Assembly (NCBI GenBank): GCA_020466095.1
Contig: CM035807.1
Coordinates: 13,557,007 to 13,621,006 of the forward strand
Reading direction: 5' to 3'
DNA from: Chlorops oryzae
Lineage: Eukaryota > Arthropoda > Insecta > Diptera > Chloropidae
DNA: 64,000 bases
A program made the translations under genes and the position numbers. This document shows, piece after piece, positions 46,501-57,699 of the stretch. A model generated the notes under the pieces. The model had not been told where the DNA came from. It did not search any database and was given only the letters and a program-made list of their open reading frames with translations. Each line of letters begins with the position of its first letter. Position 1 is the stretch's first letter.

Positions 46501-47236
46501 CTTGCTTGTATGAAACAGCACAAAAAAATAAGGGAAAAAAACTGAAATAAATAGAGCTCCAAGCATTGAGTTTTTGTTCCATAATCCAGCATATCAAGCA
46601 CTTTTTTTTAAATAATAAGATTATGAAAAGCTCGGAAAGTGTTTGATAGAGAAAGGCTCTTTTTTTTTGATCAACTGAATGAGTTTTCCAAATGGAAGCC
46701 CACTCGCCTTTTCGTTTCGTTTTGTCTCATTTCAATTCAATTCAGTTTTCTTTTCATTTCTTTATTTCCGCTTTACCACTTCTATTTTACATCAAATTTA
46801 TTCATGTCTTTGTTCTGAATTTCCTAGATTTGACTTTAATTAAAAGCGAAAAATTTTCAAATAAAGCTGAGAAGTCCGATTAGAAGTTTTTTGGAGACTC
46901 ATGGGATTCATATAATAAAAACGAAAGCCCCTCAATGAACTTCCATTCTCTTTTGTGTATTTATGGCACAGAACAATGGAACTTAAAATAAGACTCCAAA
47001 CTGAAATCTCCCAAAAAAACAATAAGCCTTTATGAAAATTCACAGCAAACACGCATACACACACTTAAATACATACAGACGTAACGATAAAATGCAAATA
47101 GAAATTTTGAAATAAATATAAAGAAAAGAACACTTTTTTTTTTTAGAGATTTGCCACCAGAAGATGCTATTCAACATGCTCTCTACACGGCATTCAACAC
47201 GTACGGCACAACTCCTGCGAGCAGACATATATCTAG
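41220..47236 (+). CDS. Dop1R2: Dopamine receptor Dop1R2 (DAMB/DopR99B), three coding exons
   Basis: Plasma-membrane dopamine GPCR of the insect D1-like invertebrate class; in Drosophila it acts in mushroom bodies in memory and forgetting. Join 41220-42745, 43124-43205 and 47147-47236 gives 565 residues. The N-terminus has five N-glycosylation sequons (N3, N18, N56, N78, N111). Ligand and class residues present: N157 (1.50), D185 (2.50), C213, amine-binding D220 (3.32), DRY 237-239, S304/S305/S308 in TM5, CWLPFF 457-462, NPVIY 496-500. The third loop is long, with a His-rich stretch at 368-392. C516, C518 and C519 are palmitoylation candidates. Both introns are GT-AG and phases agree. An in-frame TGA at 41199-41201 supports the ATG at 41220, though upstream non-coding exons are likely. 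The N-terminus appears longer than in Drosophila, from memory, while the membrane core is nearly the same. Confidence 0.97.
42746..43123 (+). other. Dop1R2 intron 1 (378 bp)
   Basis: Begins GTATGT and ends TTATTTTCAG. The frame is interrupted after the second base of codon 509. The contents are unremarkable A+T-rich sequence. Confidence 0.93.
43124..43205 (+). CDS. Dop1R2: Dop1R2 coding exon 2 (proximal cytoplasmic tail)
   Basis: An 82-bp exon that completes Arg509 and encodes residues 510-536, beginning AFVRILCVCCPRK and ending MRSKSQ. The sequence is essentially that known for DAMB. The Cys cluster is a likely palmitoylation site forming a fourth cytoplasmic loop. Donor CAG|GTGAGT starts at 43206, phase 0. 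Confidence 0.96.
43461..43606. repeat. (TA)n dinucleotide tract in Dop1R2 intron 2
   Basis: About 145 bp of TA, interrupted by AACATA, TTAAATA and AATAA variants. Translation of this tract yields only IYIY-type frames. Confidence 0.95.
43703..43818. repeat. 58-bp tandem duplication in Dop1R2 intron 2
   Basis: TTATATCTCATGATAGAAG starts at 43705 and again at 43763. The two copies differ at a few sites only. Confidence 0.9.
45060..45727. mobile_element. 0.65-kb repeat family with ACACAGAAA ends, copy 2
   Basis: Starts ACACAGAAAAAGTGG and ends CTTTCTGTGT, giving a 9-bp inverted terminus. It is collinear with 25264-25893, with a 30-40 bp local duplication near 45250-45300 (the ACAAAACTTTTGTTTGAAAT phrase appears twice). 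It lies inside Dop1R2 intron 2. Confidence 0.8.
47147..47236 (+). CDS. Dop1R2: Dop1R2 coding exon 3 (C-terminus and stop)
   Basis: Encodes the last 29 residues, starting RFATRRCYSTCSLHG and ending CEQTYI, then TAG at 47234-47236. This matches the known C-terminus of Drosophila DAMB nearly residue for residue, which fixes the acceptor after TTTTAG at 47146. Confidence 0.96.
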   Translation, partial: RFATRRCYSTCSLHGIQHVRHNSCEQTYI

Positions 47237-47504
47237 TCCTAAAATTGAAAGTCCTTCTCCATTGGCTGTCGAACTTCGGGAGTCTTTGCTGTTTGCTTAA
47301 ACCCGCAAGAAGCAGTCGTAGCAGCAGCGTTTCAAGACAAATGAATGAATGAATGAAGTGGGTGAACAGGTTCGATGGGTTATTCATTCACCCGTGAACG
47401 GAATTTTAAAGCTGAAAGCTATTGTAGGAAATATATGAACATAGAAACGCTATAGCATCGAAGCGAAATTCATTAAAATACAAATTCACGAATGTCGAAT
47501 GTCG

Positions 47505-47510
47505 AATAAA
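47505..47510 (+). terminator. Candidate poly(A) signal for Dop1R2
   Basis: AATAAA 269 bases past the stop codon. Neuronal GPCR genes often have much longer 3' UTRs, so this may be a proximal site or a chance match. Confidence 0.25.
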
Positions 47511-49290
47511 CGCTTGGTGTTCCTCTGACCACATTACCTCATTTGGTATTTGCGTGTTGGTCATTTCATGCTTGTACGACTCTCTATATTTCCTCCAAAT
47601 GATTTCAATGTGATTTTTCATAGTCTCGGAAAGAGAATTTCGAAACGATGTGGTCAGCAACTTCTAAAGATGAGCCACTGAGGTACGTTGTTTGCACTAA
47701 CAAAAGTAGAGATACAAACACCCGAACCCAATCGTTTAACTTGAAAAGTTTAAAATTTTCTTCTTCTTTTTTTTTTGTTTGGTGTTTTTTCACTCCTCTC
47801 TTCCGCTTGACCATATAGCCGTTATAGTTATCGTTGGTACGTTTGTATCGAGCATATAAAATGCTAATTAAATGCTAGCTAACACCAGCACAATTACCTG
47901 CACCTACACCTGCACTCGTACCTATCGTTCAAACTTACCATGCTTGCTTCAAGTCCCGACACGACCACAGTAGTTCAAGTGTTCCTCCACCCCCGATTCC
48001 TGGTGTGTTTCAACTGCACTCTAATTGCAACTTTTCAAGTAAACCGCACGCCTGCGGTGAATGGCAGGATCATAAATCTGACGAAAAGACCTTTAATCGC
48101 TGCGCTTAATTCGTGTCAAATTTGTAGCATTTATAATTAAGAATTGCAAAGCCTGGCATTTTCTGAGTGCACAGGGCAAAGCCAAGCGGAATTTTTCATG
48201 AATATTTCGATATTAATTTGCGTAAGACGTAGGAAGTCTAAATATTGGATTTCCTTAAGAAAATTGTTGGTATTATTTACTTAAGGATATGTCTTAAAAG
48301 TTTTAATGATTTCGATTTTTTTTTAATTATTTCATGAATAACTTATTTATATTCCAACAAAATTGATTAATTAAGGAAAGATAAATCGGTGGAACCTTAT
48401 GAAAAATCATGGGTTATTTTTTCCTACCCCCTTTTTTAATCAAATGTCAATTGAAAAAGTAGTGTTGGCACTGACAGGCGCGGCTGACAATTAAAAAGGT
48501 GCACACATTAAAAATATTCTTCTTTTTATTAACGCAGAAAGTATCTTTTTGTAAAACAGCGCAGAATACCACACCCACTAAACGAAAATCCTTCTGAAGA
48601 TTCTTTGAAAAATATTTCACTGATGAAACAGATTAACTCTCTTTTTGCCGGTCCAAATTTTGAGAATATCGGTCGTTTGAAATTATGTATCTCTTTTTTC
48701 AAAGTTTAATAAAAAAAAAATTTATTAATAAGGGTTAAAGGACAAATATCCACTTTGCTCTTCATAGCGATCTTCATTAAGAGTTTAACTTCCTTGAACA
48801 GAAAGGCAAATTGACCTCCGCATACGTACGTTCCAATGCAATACAACATCAACACCCAGTATGTCTATGTCAAATATGTATTTAATCCGGGCATACGCAT
48901 CGTATGACGCTGTTATACGCAACCAAATTCATTCAATCACACTCATACGCAGAGTAGTGCTTCAATATTCCATGCTGTGTTCATGGTATGAATTTCTGAA
49001 GTTTTTCAACCAAATGGAACAAATTATTCCAAAATGAATCGGTTCGATGAAATCTTTGATTGTATTAAATGAATTTGCTATTTGGTTTTTCAAATATTTC
49101 TCGCACATTTGTACTGGATTCGTGTGTAAACACGCAGCAAAAATAGAACTGGGAGCATCTATATGCACCTACGTTTTTCTAATTATCTCAAAAAACCCAC
49201 CTTCGATTTTAATGAAAGTTTTTGTTTAATGAAAGGCAATATTTAGAGGTATTTTGTAAAAGTAAGTAGAAAATTGCATCAAAACTGGAA
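47511..49290. other. 3' flank of Dop1R2, no gene seen
   Basis: Possible 3' UTR at the start, then A+T-rich spacer. A minus-strand open frame at 47406-47660 has no recognisable domain. Confidence 0.4.
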
Positions 49291-49351
49291 TACACTGAAA
49301 AAAATTATTTAATTTTTTCTACTTTTTGGTGAGAAAATTTTTCTCAGTGTA
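49291..49351. repeat. 61-bp hairpin with TACACTGA ends
   Basis: TACACTGAAAAAAATT and AAAATTTTTCTCAGTGTA are inverted. It may be a tiny MITE or the fused ends of one. Confidence 0.55.
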
Positions 49352-50005
49352 AAATTTAAAAAAAAAATGGATTCCTTGTTAATTTAGGACTCTTCCAAAG
49401 TTTGTTTCACCTTTCTGTCTTAATTTAGTTTTTGAGATATAAAAATTTGACCAAAAAAAGTTTACCAAAAAGAATTATTTAAGGATAACGCAGGGAACCT
49501 ACAAATCGGTTCCTAGAGTGTTTTTAGGTAACACCTTCGAATTGTGAAAAAAAAACCTAAAAATCCCTTTCTGAGGCCCGCACGCCTTCGTGAAATGGAA
49601 AGACCTTTTACTAATTTCAGCCTTCGAGTATGCAACGTATTTTTAACAACGTTCACGAGGGCGAGGAGTGAGTAATCGTCTTACAACAGTTAAAAGTGAA
49701 ATACTTATTAAAAACTCTGGTCAAATATCTAGGTGGGTCCATCAATAACGAAAAATTTGTATTGAAGTGCCAGGTTAAAAGAGGTCCATCGTTTTTAAGT
49801 GCAAAAAAAGTCATCAGGTTGAAATGAAAGTAGCCCAAAGCCCTCTATCCTTCAGTTGGATATTTCGCTTGAAGAGAACAGATTACAAAATTTTCAGGTT
49901 TAAAAGAATGGTAGTTTTACGAGTATACCATCTTTTTGCTGCTTTGTAAAGGATTCTTTGCAAGAAATTAACATTGTAATACTAAACCGTTAAGTTCTAA
50001 TAAGC

Positions 50006-50234
50006 AAGGCTCGGATTTTGTTGAATTTTATAAATTTAAAGCATACTTTATGGAGTAAAAATTTTGTTCGACTCACATAAAGTTAAGATTAAAATCGATT
50101 TTTAGCTTCAAAATGAATTTTTTCGATGTTAGAAAAGCGGTTTGAAGTTCAACTTATTCGCAAAATGTTGGTAAGAACAAATTTTTGCCCCATAAAGTAT
50201 GCTTTAAAATAAAATTCAACAAAATCCGAGCCCT
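50006..50234. mobile_element. Palindromic MITE, complete copy
   Basis: Ends GGCTCGGATTTTGTTGAAT and ATTCAACAAAATCCGAGCC are inverted. A second inner pair AAAGCATACTTTATGG / CCATAAAGTATGCTTT extends the palindrome. A truncated copy lies in the foldback element at 5950-6182. Confidence 0.85.
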
Positions 50235-50363
50235 ATTAATAACTACTCTTTTTATTAAGTACCTAAAATTTGGTATTCAAAAACTACTTCAATCTAAAAT
50301 ATTGATTTGATTTTCTGTATTCTCTTCTCGAAATTTCTATGCACACATTCGATCTGGCATAAG

Positions 50364-50813
50364 CAGAGCTGCCCATCACTACAGGCGCAATTAGATTGCA
50401 TGTATCTGTAGTGATACAACAAACACATAAAATTAAAAATGCTAGAGAGTAAGAAAAAATTGAGCGACATAGGTCCTACCTCGCCGAAAGTCTATAGCAT
50501 ACTAAACTCTCAACGCACTCTAACTGAGTCGAAACTAAAAATTTTACGAAAAAAGGATTAAAAAATTAAAACAGAGCGACACATGTCTTCCCTCTGCGAA
50601 GTTCATCATAGCACTGATTTGAAAGATTGACGTGACTTCGTTTTTTGGCTCGCTTCGGTTGTTCGCTTCGCTTCTCGATTACAAGTGGAATTTTGCTTTA
50701 ATTTCGATCGTCTTTTATACTTTTTCATCTCCCGCTCACAGTTTCTATGCGTGTGAAAAAATGCTCTCTTTTACTCTCATTCACACTTGGAGCTAACACT
50801 TTGGGCACCTCTG
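50364..50813. mobile_element. hAT-type MITE with perfect 8-bp target duplication
   Basis: Inverted ends CAGAGCTGCCCA and TGGGCACCTCTG (one mismatch, one A/T difference beyond) are directly flanked by GGCATAAG on both sides (50356-50363 and 50814-50821). An 8-bp duplication with a CAGAG-type terminus is diagnostic of hAT elements. The 450-bp interior has no transposase. It contains an inner inverted pair ATCACTACAG / CTGTAGTGAT. Confidence 0.92.
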
Positions 50814-50821
50814 GGCATAAG

Positions 50822-52278
50822 TAACATAGGGTGCAATAAAATAGAATAATCCGATTTAATATTGGGAAGTAAGATTTTATGAGTTGCAAAAGCAGCAGAA
50901 TTAACGATCTGAATACAAGACCTTTTGTTCTCCTTTGGTTTTTTTTTTTTTTGGTTTTTCAATTAGAAAGGAATGAAAAGCCAGAGTAAAACCATTCACC
51001 AGCTCACCAGACTATAAAGCTCCACGCACTTGAAATAAAGGAAAATAAAAATGAAATAAAAATTTTATACGAATTTAATAGACTGCAGAAACTCATATCA
51101 TTTCCGAAATGATGAATTCCTTTTTCCGTTTTTTTACTACATCCTCCACAGCACAAAGGATATATAAGGAAAAATAGTTGATAATAAAAAAAAAACGTTG
51201 ACTCTTTGATGCGGAATAATGAGCATGTAAATTACTTTTTAGAAGATAGCAAGGGAAAAGCATAAGGCTTACAAAGGACATACTCTGATTGATGAGCAGA
51301 GACGGTCCAAAAGAAATATTTTTCTACGAAAATCTTTTGCGAAATATGTTATTGCAATGGAAAATGTATTTCGAAAGCACGTGCCGCTGGAGGTCAAGAA
51401 TGTCAATGAACTTTAAAAAAAAGTTGGATAAAAATTTTTAAATGAAAATTCCTGAGACAAATTCGTAAGCAGTTTTGTTTTTGTGCAATTCACTGGCACA
51501 TTGTTTTCCCTCGCATTCTATTTTCGAATGTCCTTGAACAAATTTATTTTGATGTTGTTGGGATGGCTCTATGGAACCATTCATGCACGTTCATGAGAAG
51601 TCCATGTGTTTCATGTGCTTAAAAACCATGAAGTCGTAAAACGTTTTGTTGAAAGCTTAATTCAAAAAAAAAAAATATTTAAAAAAAACCACTCCAAAGT
51701 AGCTCTCTAGAGACGCTTTAGAATTGCAATTTCTTTGAAAGAAAAATGCAAGCTTCTTAAAAAAAAAATCGAAATTCTTAATACGAATAAAAGAAGAAAA
51801 CATAGAAAAACTACTGCAACGAAACAAATGGTTTGAAAGAAACAATTCCACGCCCGATGTTTTGTGCTTCCAAGCGTTTCAGACGAATGTATTTCATCCA
51901 TAAAATCTGTGAAAGCGTTGTGCTGCTTTGCATTTTCCAACGGATTTTTCCATCGATTTGTTTTACTTACTTTAGAGAGTCAAAGAGTTAAAAAGAAAAA
52001 TCACAAATAAATTTAGGGCTTTGCAGAGGCGAAGATTTCTTTTCTATTTATGCTTGAATTTTCAAGTTTTAAAAATTCAACCAAAAGAATTTGCTCTGAG
52101 AATAGCTAAAAGGGTTTTACCGGCTCCGGACGGCATCCGGAACCTCAGAAATGGATTTTTTTTTTGTTTTATTTATTTTTAAATATGTACTTTGTATATG
52201 AACCCCTGAAGAAATCGGGTTTGCGTAGTGTCCTTGAAATGTCCTTTTTAATAAGCCCTTTTGATATCTTAAAAACTA
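50822..52278. other. Non-coding spacer
   Basis: A+T-rich, with homopolymer-driven open frames only. Confidence 0.45.
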
Positions 52279-52431
52279 CAGTCGAATTTCTCTATAAATT
52301 TCTCTTTATAGCAAATCTTCTGAAGGCTTTTCCGCTTCAATTTTAGTGCCCGGGTTTCTCCTTATGACGAATTCTCTCTGTAAAGATTTTTTCCCCGGTC
52401 CCTTGAAATTCGTTAAAGACAGTTTGGACTG
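52279..52431. mobile_element. pogo/Tc1-like MITE with TA duplication
   Basis: CAGTCGAA at the left and TTTGGACTG at the right form a short inverted terminus, flanked by TA on each side (52277-52278 and 52432-52433). Internal phrases such as ATTTCTCTATAAATTTCTC and TATGACGAATTCTCTCTGTA repeat in the manner of pogo/Tigger MITEs. 153 bp, non-coding. Confidence 0.65.
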
Positions 52432-52433
52432 TA

Positions 52434-53974
52434 ATTCTATCAGAAAAGTTGCCACAAATGGCGACTGACAGTCAATAAAAAACGGAATCAAAAAAAATTT
52501 TTTATTTTAATTTTACACTAAGAAAAATTTTTCACAAAAAATGAAAATGGAAATGCAATAATTTTTCCAGGGGTTTTCCGTCCCTGCACATCTTCCTGGC
52601 TAATATTAAAATACACATCCAAGTATTTATTTCCTTTCACTGAAAATTTTGTATCAAAATCTAGCATTTTGCGATTCTTAGCCCTATTCTAATTAAATAT
52701 TCCCCGGGAATTCGTTCCCTAAAAAGGTTTCTCCGTGGAAAAAAGCATAAGAAACGTAAATTTAAAGAAAAACGTGGCGACTTTTGGTTAAAAATGTTCG
52801 AAATTCTTGCTTGTGTGTGTCTCGAATGGGAGAATTTTTTTTCAATTCTGAAAAGGAATATTCCACGGGAATATTTAAAATCGGGCTTACTAAAAAGGAT
52901 TTTTTCAAGGACACTATGCAATATGAATCCATTTCAAATCCGTGTCTAAAAATCAACAGAACTTCAAACTCCCTTTCAGGGGTCCGCAGCCGCAGTTATA
53001 CCCTTTGAGCTTCCATCGCCGTTGCTTGGTGACAAAACGAAGCACTGCAATTTTAACAAAATAAATACTTGAGTCCTCCTATTCAAGTAACTTCACAAGG
53101 TACCTACGGGAGAAAATAATCATAGCCACAAAAGTAACTTATATTCATTTATCTTATTATTCTGTTAAACCATGCAAAGCAAAAAGTTCATAAAAAGGCG
53201 AATAGTACCACATAAAGTGGTATATTCTCCTTATTTATTTATTTATTTTTTTTTTTTTAAATAATAAAGTCAATGAAATCCCGTTGAAAATTGAAAGTTG
53301 TATATAAAACGAAAAGGCACACACAGACACAGTCACAGATCCACTTTTTGTCATTGTTCTTTTATAGCGGTTCTCATACACACCAACAACGACGGTGCAG
53401 ACCATCGACGTCACCGACACAAGTATAGCCTATTGAACTATCTACTTGTCGGCTGATAGGATGAACGCGAAGCAGCTAACAAAAGGGAATCGCAACTGAT
53501 TGTAATGCACGCTTGTTGCCATTAAAGGTTTTTCAACGGTTTAAGCCCTTCACATAAAATTGTCAATCCTCCCACTGCACAAGAGCACACAGAAAAAAAC
53601 AAACCAAAATAAACAAAAAAAAAAAAAAACGCATAACACTGACACCGATACCGTCACGGGGATACATAGACCGACATCCACACTCCGGCCTAGCCACACA
53701 TTTTCATGCACGGAATATCTGTAAGTTACACGTTAAAACTCTTTCGAGCGCGCGCACACACGCCCACAGAATAATCATGCCCAAGAGTATCTATCTATGT
53801 ATCTATAGAGTAAAGTGGTGTACATACAATCATACATACATACATATATAGTGAAGGGATGCTTTAAGTATAATATGCGTGCGACTGCGTTCCAGCAGTG
53901 CACTTGAATGTTGTTACTGTGCCCATTAAAATGCGTCCACTTGACACTTTCTTTTTCTTAACTATACCCCACAG
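52434..53974. other. Non-coding spacer
   Basis: Mostly A+T-rich. From about 53400 the G+C content rises toward the candidate exon. It includes CATA and TACA runs near 53825-53850. Confidence 0.4.
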
Positions 53975-54798
53975 TGTCATGTCGCAGCTGCAATTGCCGC
54001 CTCCACAACGTTCGGGTACTCGTCTGTCAATCAATTCGAAAGCAATCGTTCGATTATGTGACGACAGCTTAGCAGTTGCAGTTCCTGCAGCGGGAGCAGC
54101 AATTGCGCTCGAAATAGTATGCGTCATCATCAGCATCAGCGTCACCATCACCATCTTCATCCTCATAATCATCCGCAACAGCACTATCAGCACCAGCAGC
54201 AGCAACTACAACAAGCACACAGCAGCGTGAAAGGGTTTGCACGCGCTGCCAGAGCTTCCATCGGCACCACCATCGTCAATTGCGACGCCCCAGTGGCGGA
54301 TCAGCTCAAACGTCACTACGTACAGATTTAACGTCAACAAGAGCAATAATGACAATAACGCCAACAACAGCCAAAGCAACACGCATCGCACAACCAATGA
54401 CGACGGCAGCGTCTACGGCGACTGCGACAGCAGCAGCGCCGGCAACAATTACAGCATCGGCCACGGCATCAACATTAACAATATCCTCCGTGCCACCAAG
54501 TTTATTTCTCGGTACAATTTGTCCAATGCCGGATACATCGATTAGCGCAACATCGACGCCATTAACTGCATTGTCGCCGAAGCATTGCAACTTCTCGCTC
54601 TCACCGAACACAATACTACCGATGCAAAACGATTCGGCCGCCGATGGCGAATCCGTTCATTCAGCGGTCTCGGCACCTTCGCTCATCGAGACCAATGGCA
54701 AAGTTCATGAACATGATACCCTGGAATTGCGCCAAAGTTTACAAAGCCAAACAACTGACGTCGACGATGAGGAACGACAGGACAACAGCAGTGCGTGA
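53975..54798 (+). other. Candidate exon: G+C-rich, CAA/CAG-rich block after a strong splice acceptor
   Basis: A pyrimidine tract ending CCCCACAG at 53974 is a very good acceptor. Downstream the sequence is unlike its surroundings: CAN/CAG-rich with His/Gln-rich and Ala/Thr-rich potential. One frame is open from about 54170 to the TGA at 54796-54798 and ends in a hydrophilic tail (LELRQSLQSQ, DDEERQDNSSA). No single frame spans the whole block, and I recognise no family. It may be a coding exon of an unknown gene, a 3' UTR with triplet repeats, or an alternative Dop1R2 exon. The frame from the acceptor would add 28 residues before a TGA near 54056. Confidence 0.3.
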
Positions 54799-55443
54799 AG
54801 CTAAAGCTCTCGGCACCAAGACCAATACAGAAAAGTATAATTTTTTTTTTTTTAACTTTCAATATTTTGGCTTCCGGCGCGTTGCATTTTGCATTGAAGG
54901 TGAGCCAAAAATATTTGAAAATCTCATGGCACAGTGTTTTAAAGTGACGCCAAAATATTTTCATATCATTTTGGGTATAGAGTCAACCCTTCAGGTTTCA
55001 AGATTCTGTGTTACCAAGGCGTGTCAAAAATCAATGCCAAGAGAAAAAAATATATCGAATGCTAAGCACACCCGGCACAATTCAAATTTCTTTTTATCAC
55101 CTTTTTTATGTTCGATTGCACTGGACTGCAGGATAACAAGCACCTAGAAAACCCACATCTACATTGATTGATTCAGCAGTTCATTGAGAATTATATAAAT
55201 TGATGAAAAAATGTTTTCCCAGACTTCCTTAGAGATTTAATGTTTGTTCGAAAAATTCGAAATTTTAAGCTCTACCTTAAAATGGAGGAAAATAGCTATG
55301 AGACTCAGAAATATGAGACCAAAATAAGTCAAAAATATTTGGAGTCGTTAAGTAAGATTTATCGTGACGAATCGTGAATATGGCCAGAAATCAAGAGTTC
55401 CTTGTCTCGAATCATACACTGGACAAAAAGAAGCAAGAAGAAT
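54799..55443. other. Non-coding spacer
   Basis: Composition returns to A+T-rich after about 54840. No feature recognised. Confidence 0.4.
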
Positions 55444-56084
55444 ACACTGAGCGAACTTAACCATGATTTTTTTTAAATGGCGCATTGTTATTCACCGTCC
55501 TTTTGATTTTCGAGCAGGACGAAAATTTCAAAAGAAAAATTGTTGAGTCAACAACATTTTTGATTGATTTAAAGGAAATATGTTTAATTACATTTAATTT
55601 GTTTCGGTATAATTCTCATTTGTTTTATAAAATAGGACATAAAAGATATTTATTCATCTTAGAACTTATTAAGCATTCGAAAGCAGTCACGATAACGGTG
55701 TGACCAAATCGGATGAAGTTCTTCCGATGGCTACTTTTGGGGATTTGTTCAGCAGAGGGCTCTGTGGGCATTTGCTTTGAACGTTGAATGAAATTGTTTT
55801 GACATTTCTTCTTTTATAGGTATTTTAGGAATTTTATTTTTATTTTAAAAATTATCTTGTCATTTCAATTATGTTTGTGGTTAGTTCAACAATTTAAATT
55901 TAAATCCATTTTTGAAAATTATCATTTCAATTCAACTTGAAATATGGTTGATTCAAAACGAAAATCTTTATTTTTTCCAACAAGAAAAATTGTTCAAATT
56001 AAAAAAAAATTCCTTGTTGAAGCCGTTTTGTATGTTTTTCCTTTTGATTTAACCAGTTTTCTGGTTGATTTTTTTCTCTGTGTA
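55444..56084. mobile_element. Possible inverted-repeat element with ACACNGAG ends
   Basis: Left ACACTGAG and right CTCTGTGT form a short inverted end. Inner GTTGAGTCAACAAC and TTGTTGAAGCC segments also look inverted. Overall composition is like the ACACAGAAA family at 25264 and 45060, but the similarity is loose. Confidence 0.35.
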
Positions 56085-57530
56085 ATGGTCCAATAGGAGC
56101 TTCTTAGCAAAACAAATACTTGATTGAGATTTCAATTCATATCATCGATCGTATGTGATAAAAACGAATTGCGATTTCACTTTGATTTAAAAACGTTCAA
56201 CTTAAAAACTTTGTTCTACGGAGCTTGAGATTTTTAAAGCAGAGGGAACCTAAGACATTACCGCCTTAGTGGGCTCAACAAAAGCGCACTTTTATCATTT
56301 CAGTTTTTTTTTAATTGAATTTTAAAATCAATTTTCCAAAAATTTACTTTTTTCATATAGAACACAATAACTTACGAACGACGATATATTTAAACTGAAG
56401 ATTTCTTACATTTTCCGATTTTACTGCAAGAACTCATACATATATTTATATAGGGAAATGAGAGTCCGAATCGAGTGCAAAAAGACTCATATATTCAGGC
56501 CCCAGAGCGACATTGTGAGGGGTGAATTTTTCACATTGTTTCCCCACTAGTGCCATCATAGTGGCGGCAAAAATTATTTTTGTGCAGAGTAGGGCAAAAA
56601 CTGGATTATGCTCTGTATATATGGTTAAATAAGAGTCCAAATTGAGTCCAAAAAGATTTTTATGTGACTTTCATACTGAACATATCCAGCCTTAGCCTCA
56701 AAAACGGCGTAAACACCAGAAATCAAATGTTACAGGATCAAATGTTTTTTGTAAACATTTTTGAATCGTCTCTATTTATTACGAAGAAATTATTTTTGCT
56801 GTAAAATCATAACGGTCAGTTGCATAGCTATGGAATTTTGTGTGACTATGCAAATAATAGTGATCTTAAAATTTTGATAAAACAAAAAAAAAAAAAAAAA
56901 AATCCATAACCATGTCGCTAAAGTCTTTCTGGGGGTTAAGGCTCGATACGATGCTTATCTATATCGCCAGACTCCAAATGTTTTCTATGTACCTTAGTAC
57001 CTAATCGTTATTTTCAATACACGAAATCTTACCAATCGTACAAATAATATAATCATACAAAAAACCGAATAAAAAAAAAATGCATCAACAACGCAAAAAC
57101 GGCAGTTAAAGGCCCCCTCAGTTTTAAATTAATTTCAATTTCTTCTGTTAAATTAAAACAATTGAAAGAAATCTACGAAGCAATCACGCCGAGGTTTAAT
57201 TTGAAAAATTAAAAATCGAAATCTTGAATTCAATGAAAATTTTCGACTTTAGCCTTACAAGTTTCACTCTGTCCTTGTACCTGATGTTAAAATACCTTTC
57301 TCTGTACCAGTCTTAAAAATTTGATGCTATCTACTTACAAATTATTAAATTACGGGTATATATAGTAACTTTTTACAGCATAAACTAAATATAAATTTAT
57401 TTGAATAAATCTCTTCTCTCTGATCTCATTTATGCGTGTAAGACACAAGCTAACTTTCTTCCAAATCTTGCCCAAAGACCCAAAATAATAAAAAATAAAA
57501 CTATTTATTGTTAACATAATTCTAAGTTAA
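56085..57530. other. Non-coding spacer
   Basis: A+T-rich; nothing recognised. Confidence 0.45.
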
Positions 57531-57648
57531 GGGGATATCTCCAGTTCTGTAGGAAATGAAACAGAAATGAAAAACTTCATATAAAAGAAAATTTCTGATT
57601 AATTTCTGAAGCGCTTTTTATATGAAGTTTTTAATTTCTGACAGAGCC
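57531..57648. mobile_element. Palindromic MITE (GGGGATATCTCCAG family), right end decayed
   Basis: Starts GGGGATATCTCCAGTTCTGT right after TTAA (57527-57530). It contains GAAACAGAAATGAAAAACTT and its inverse, shared with the complete copy at 58717-58857. The closing CTGGAGATATCCCC is missing. A/T triplets follow at 57650-57700. Confidence 0.75.
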
Positions 57649-57699
57649 TAAATAAAAAAAAAAATAAAAATAAAAATAATAATAATAATAATAATACCT

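Larger units (their letters stand above)
43206..47146 (+). other. Dop1R2 intron 2 (3941 bp)
   Basis: Begins GTGAGT and ends after a long T run at TTTTAG. It holds an AT tract, a 58-bp tandem duplication and the second copy of the 0.65-kb ACACAGAAA repeat. No additional exon was recognised. Confidence 0.9.
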
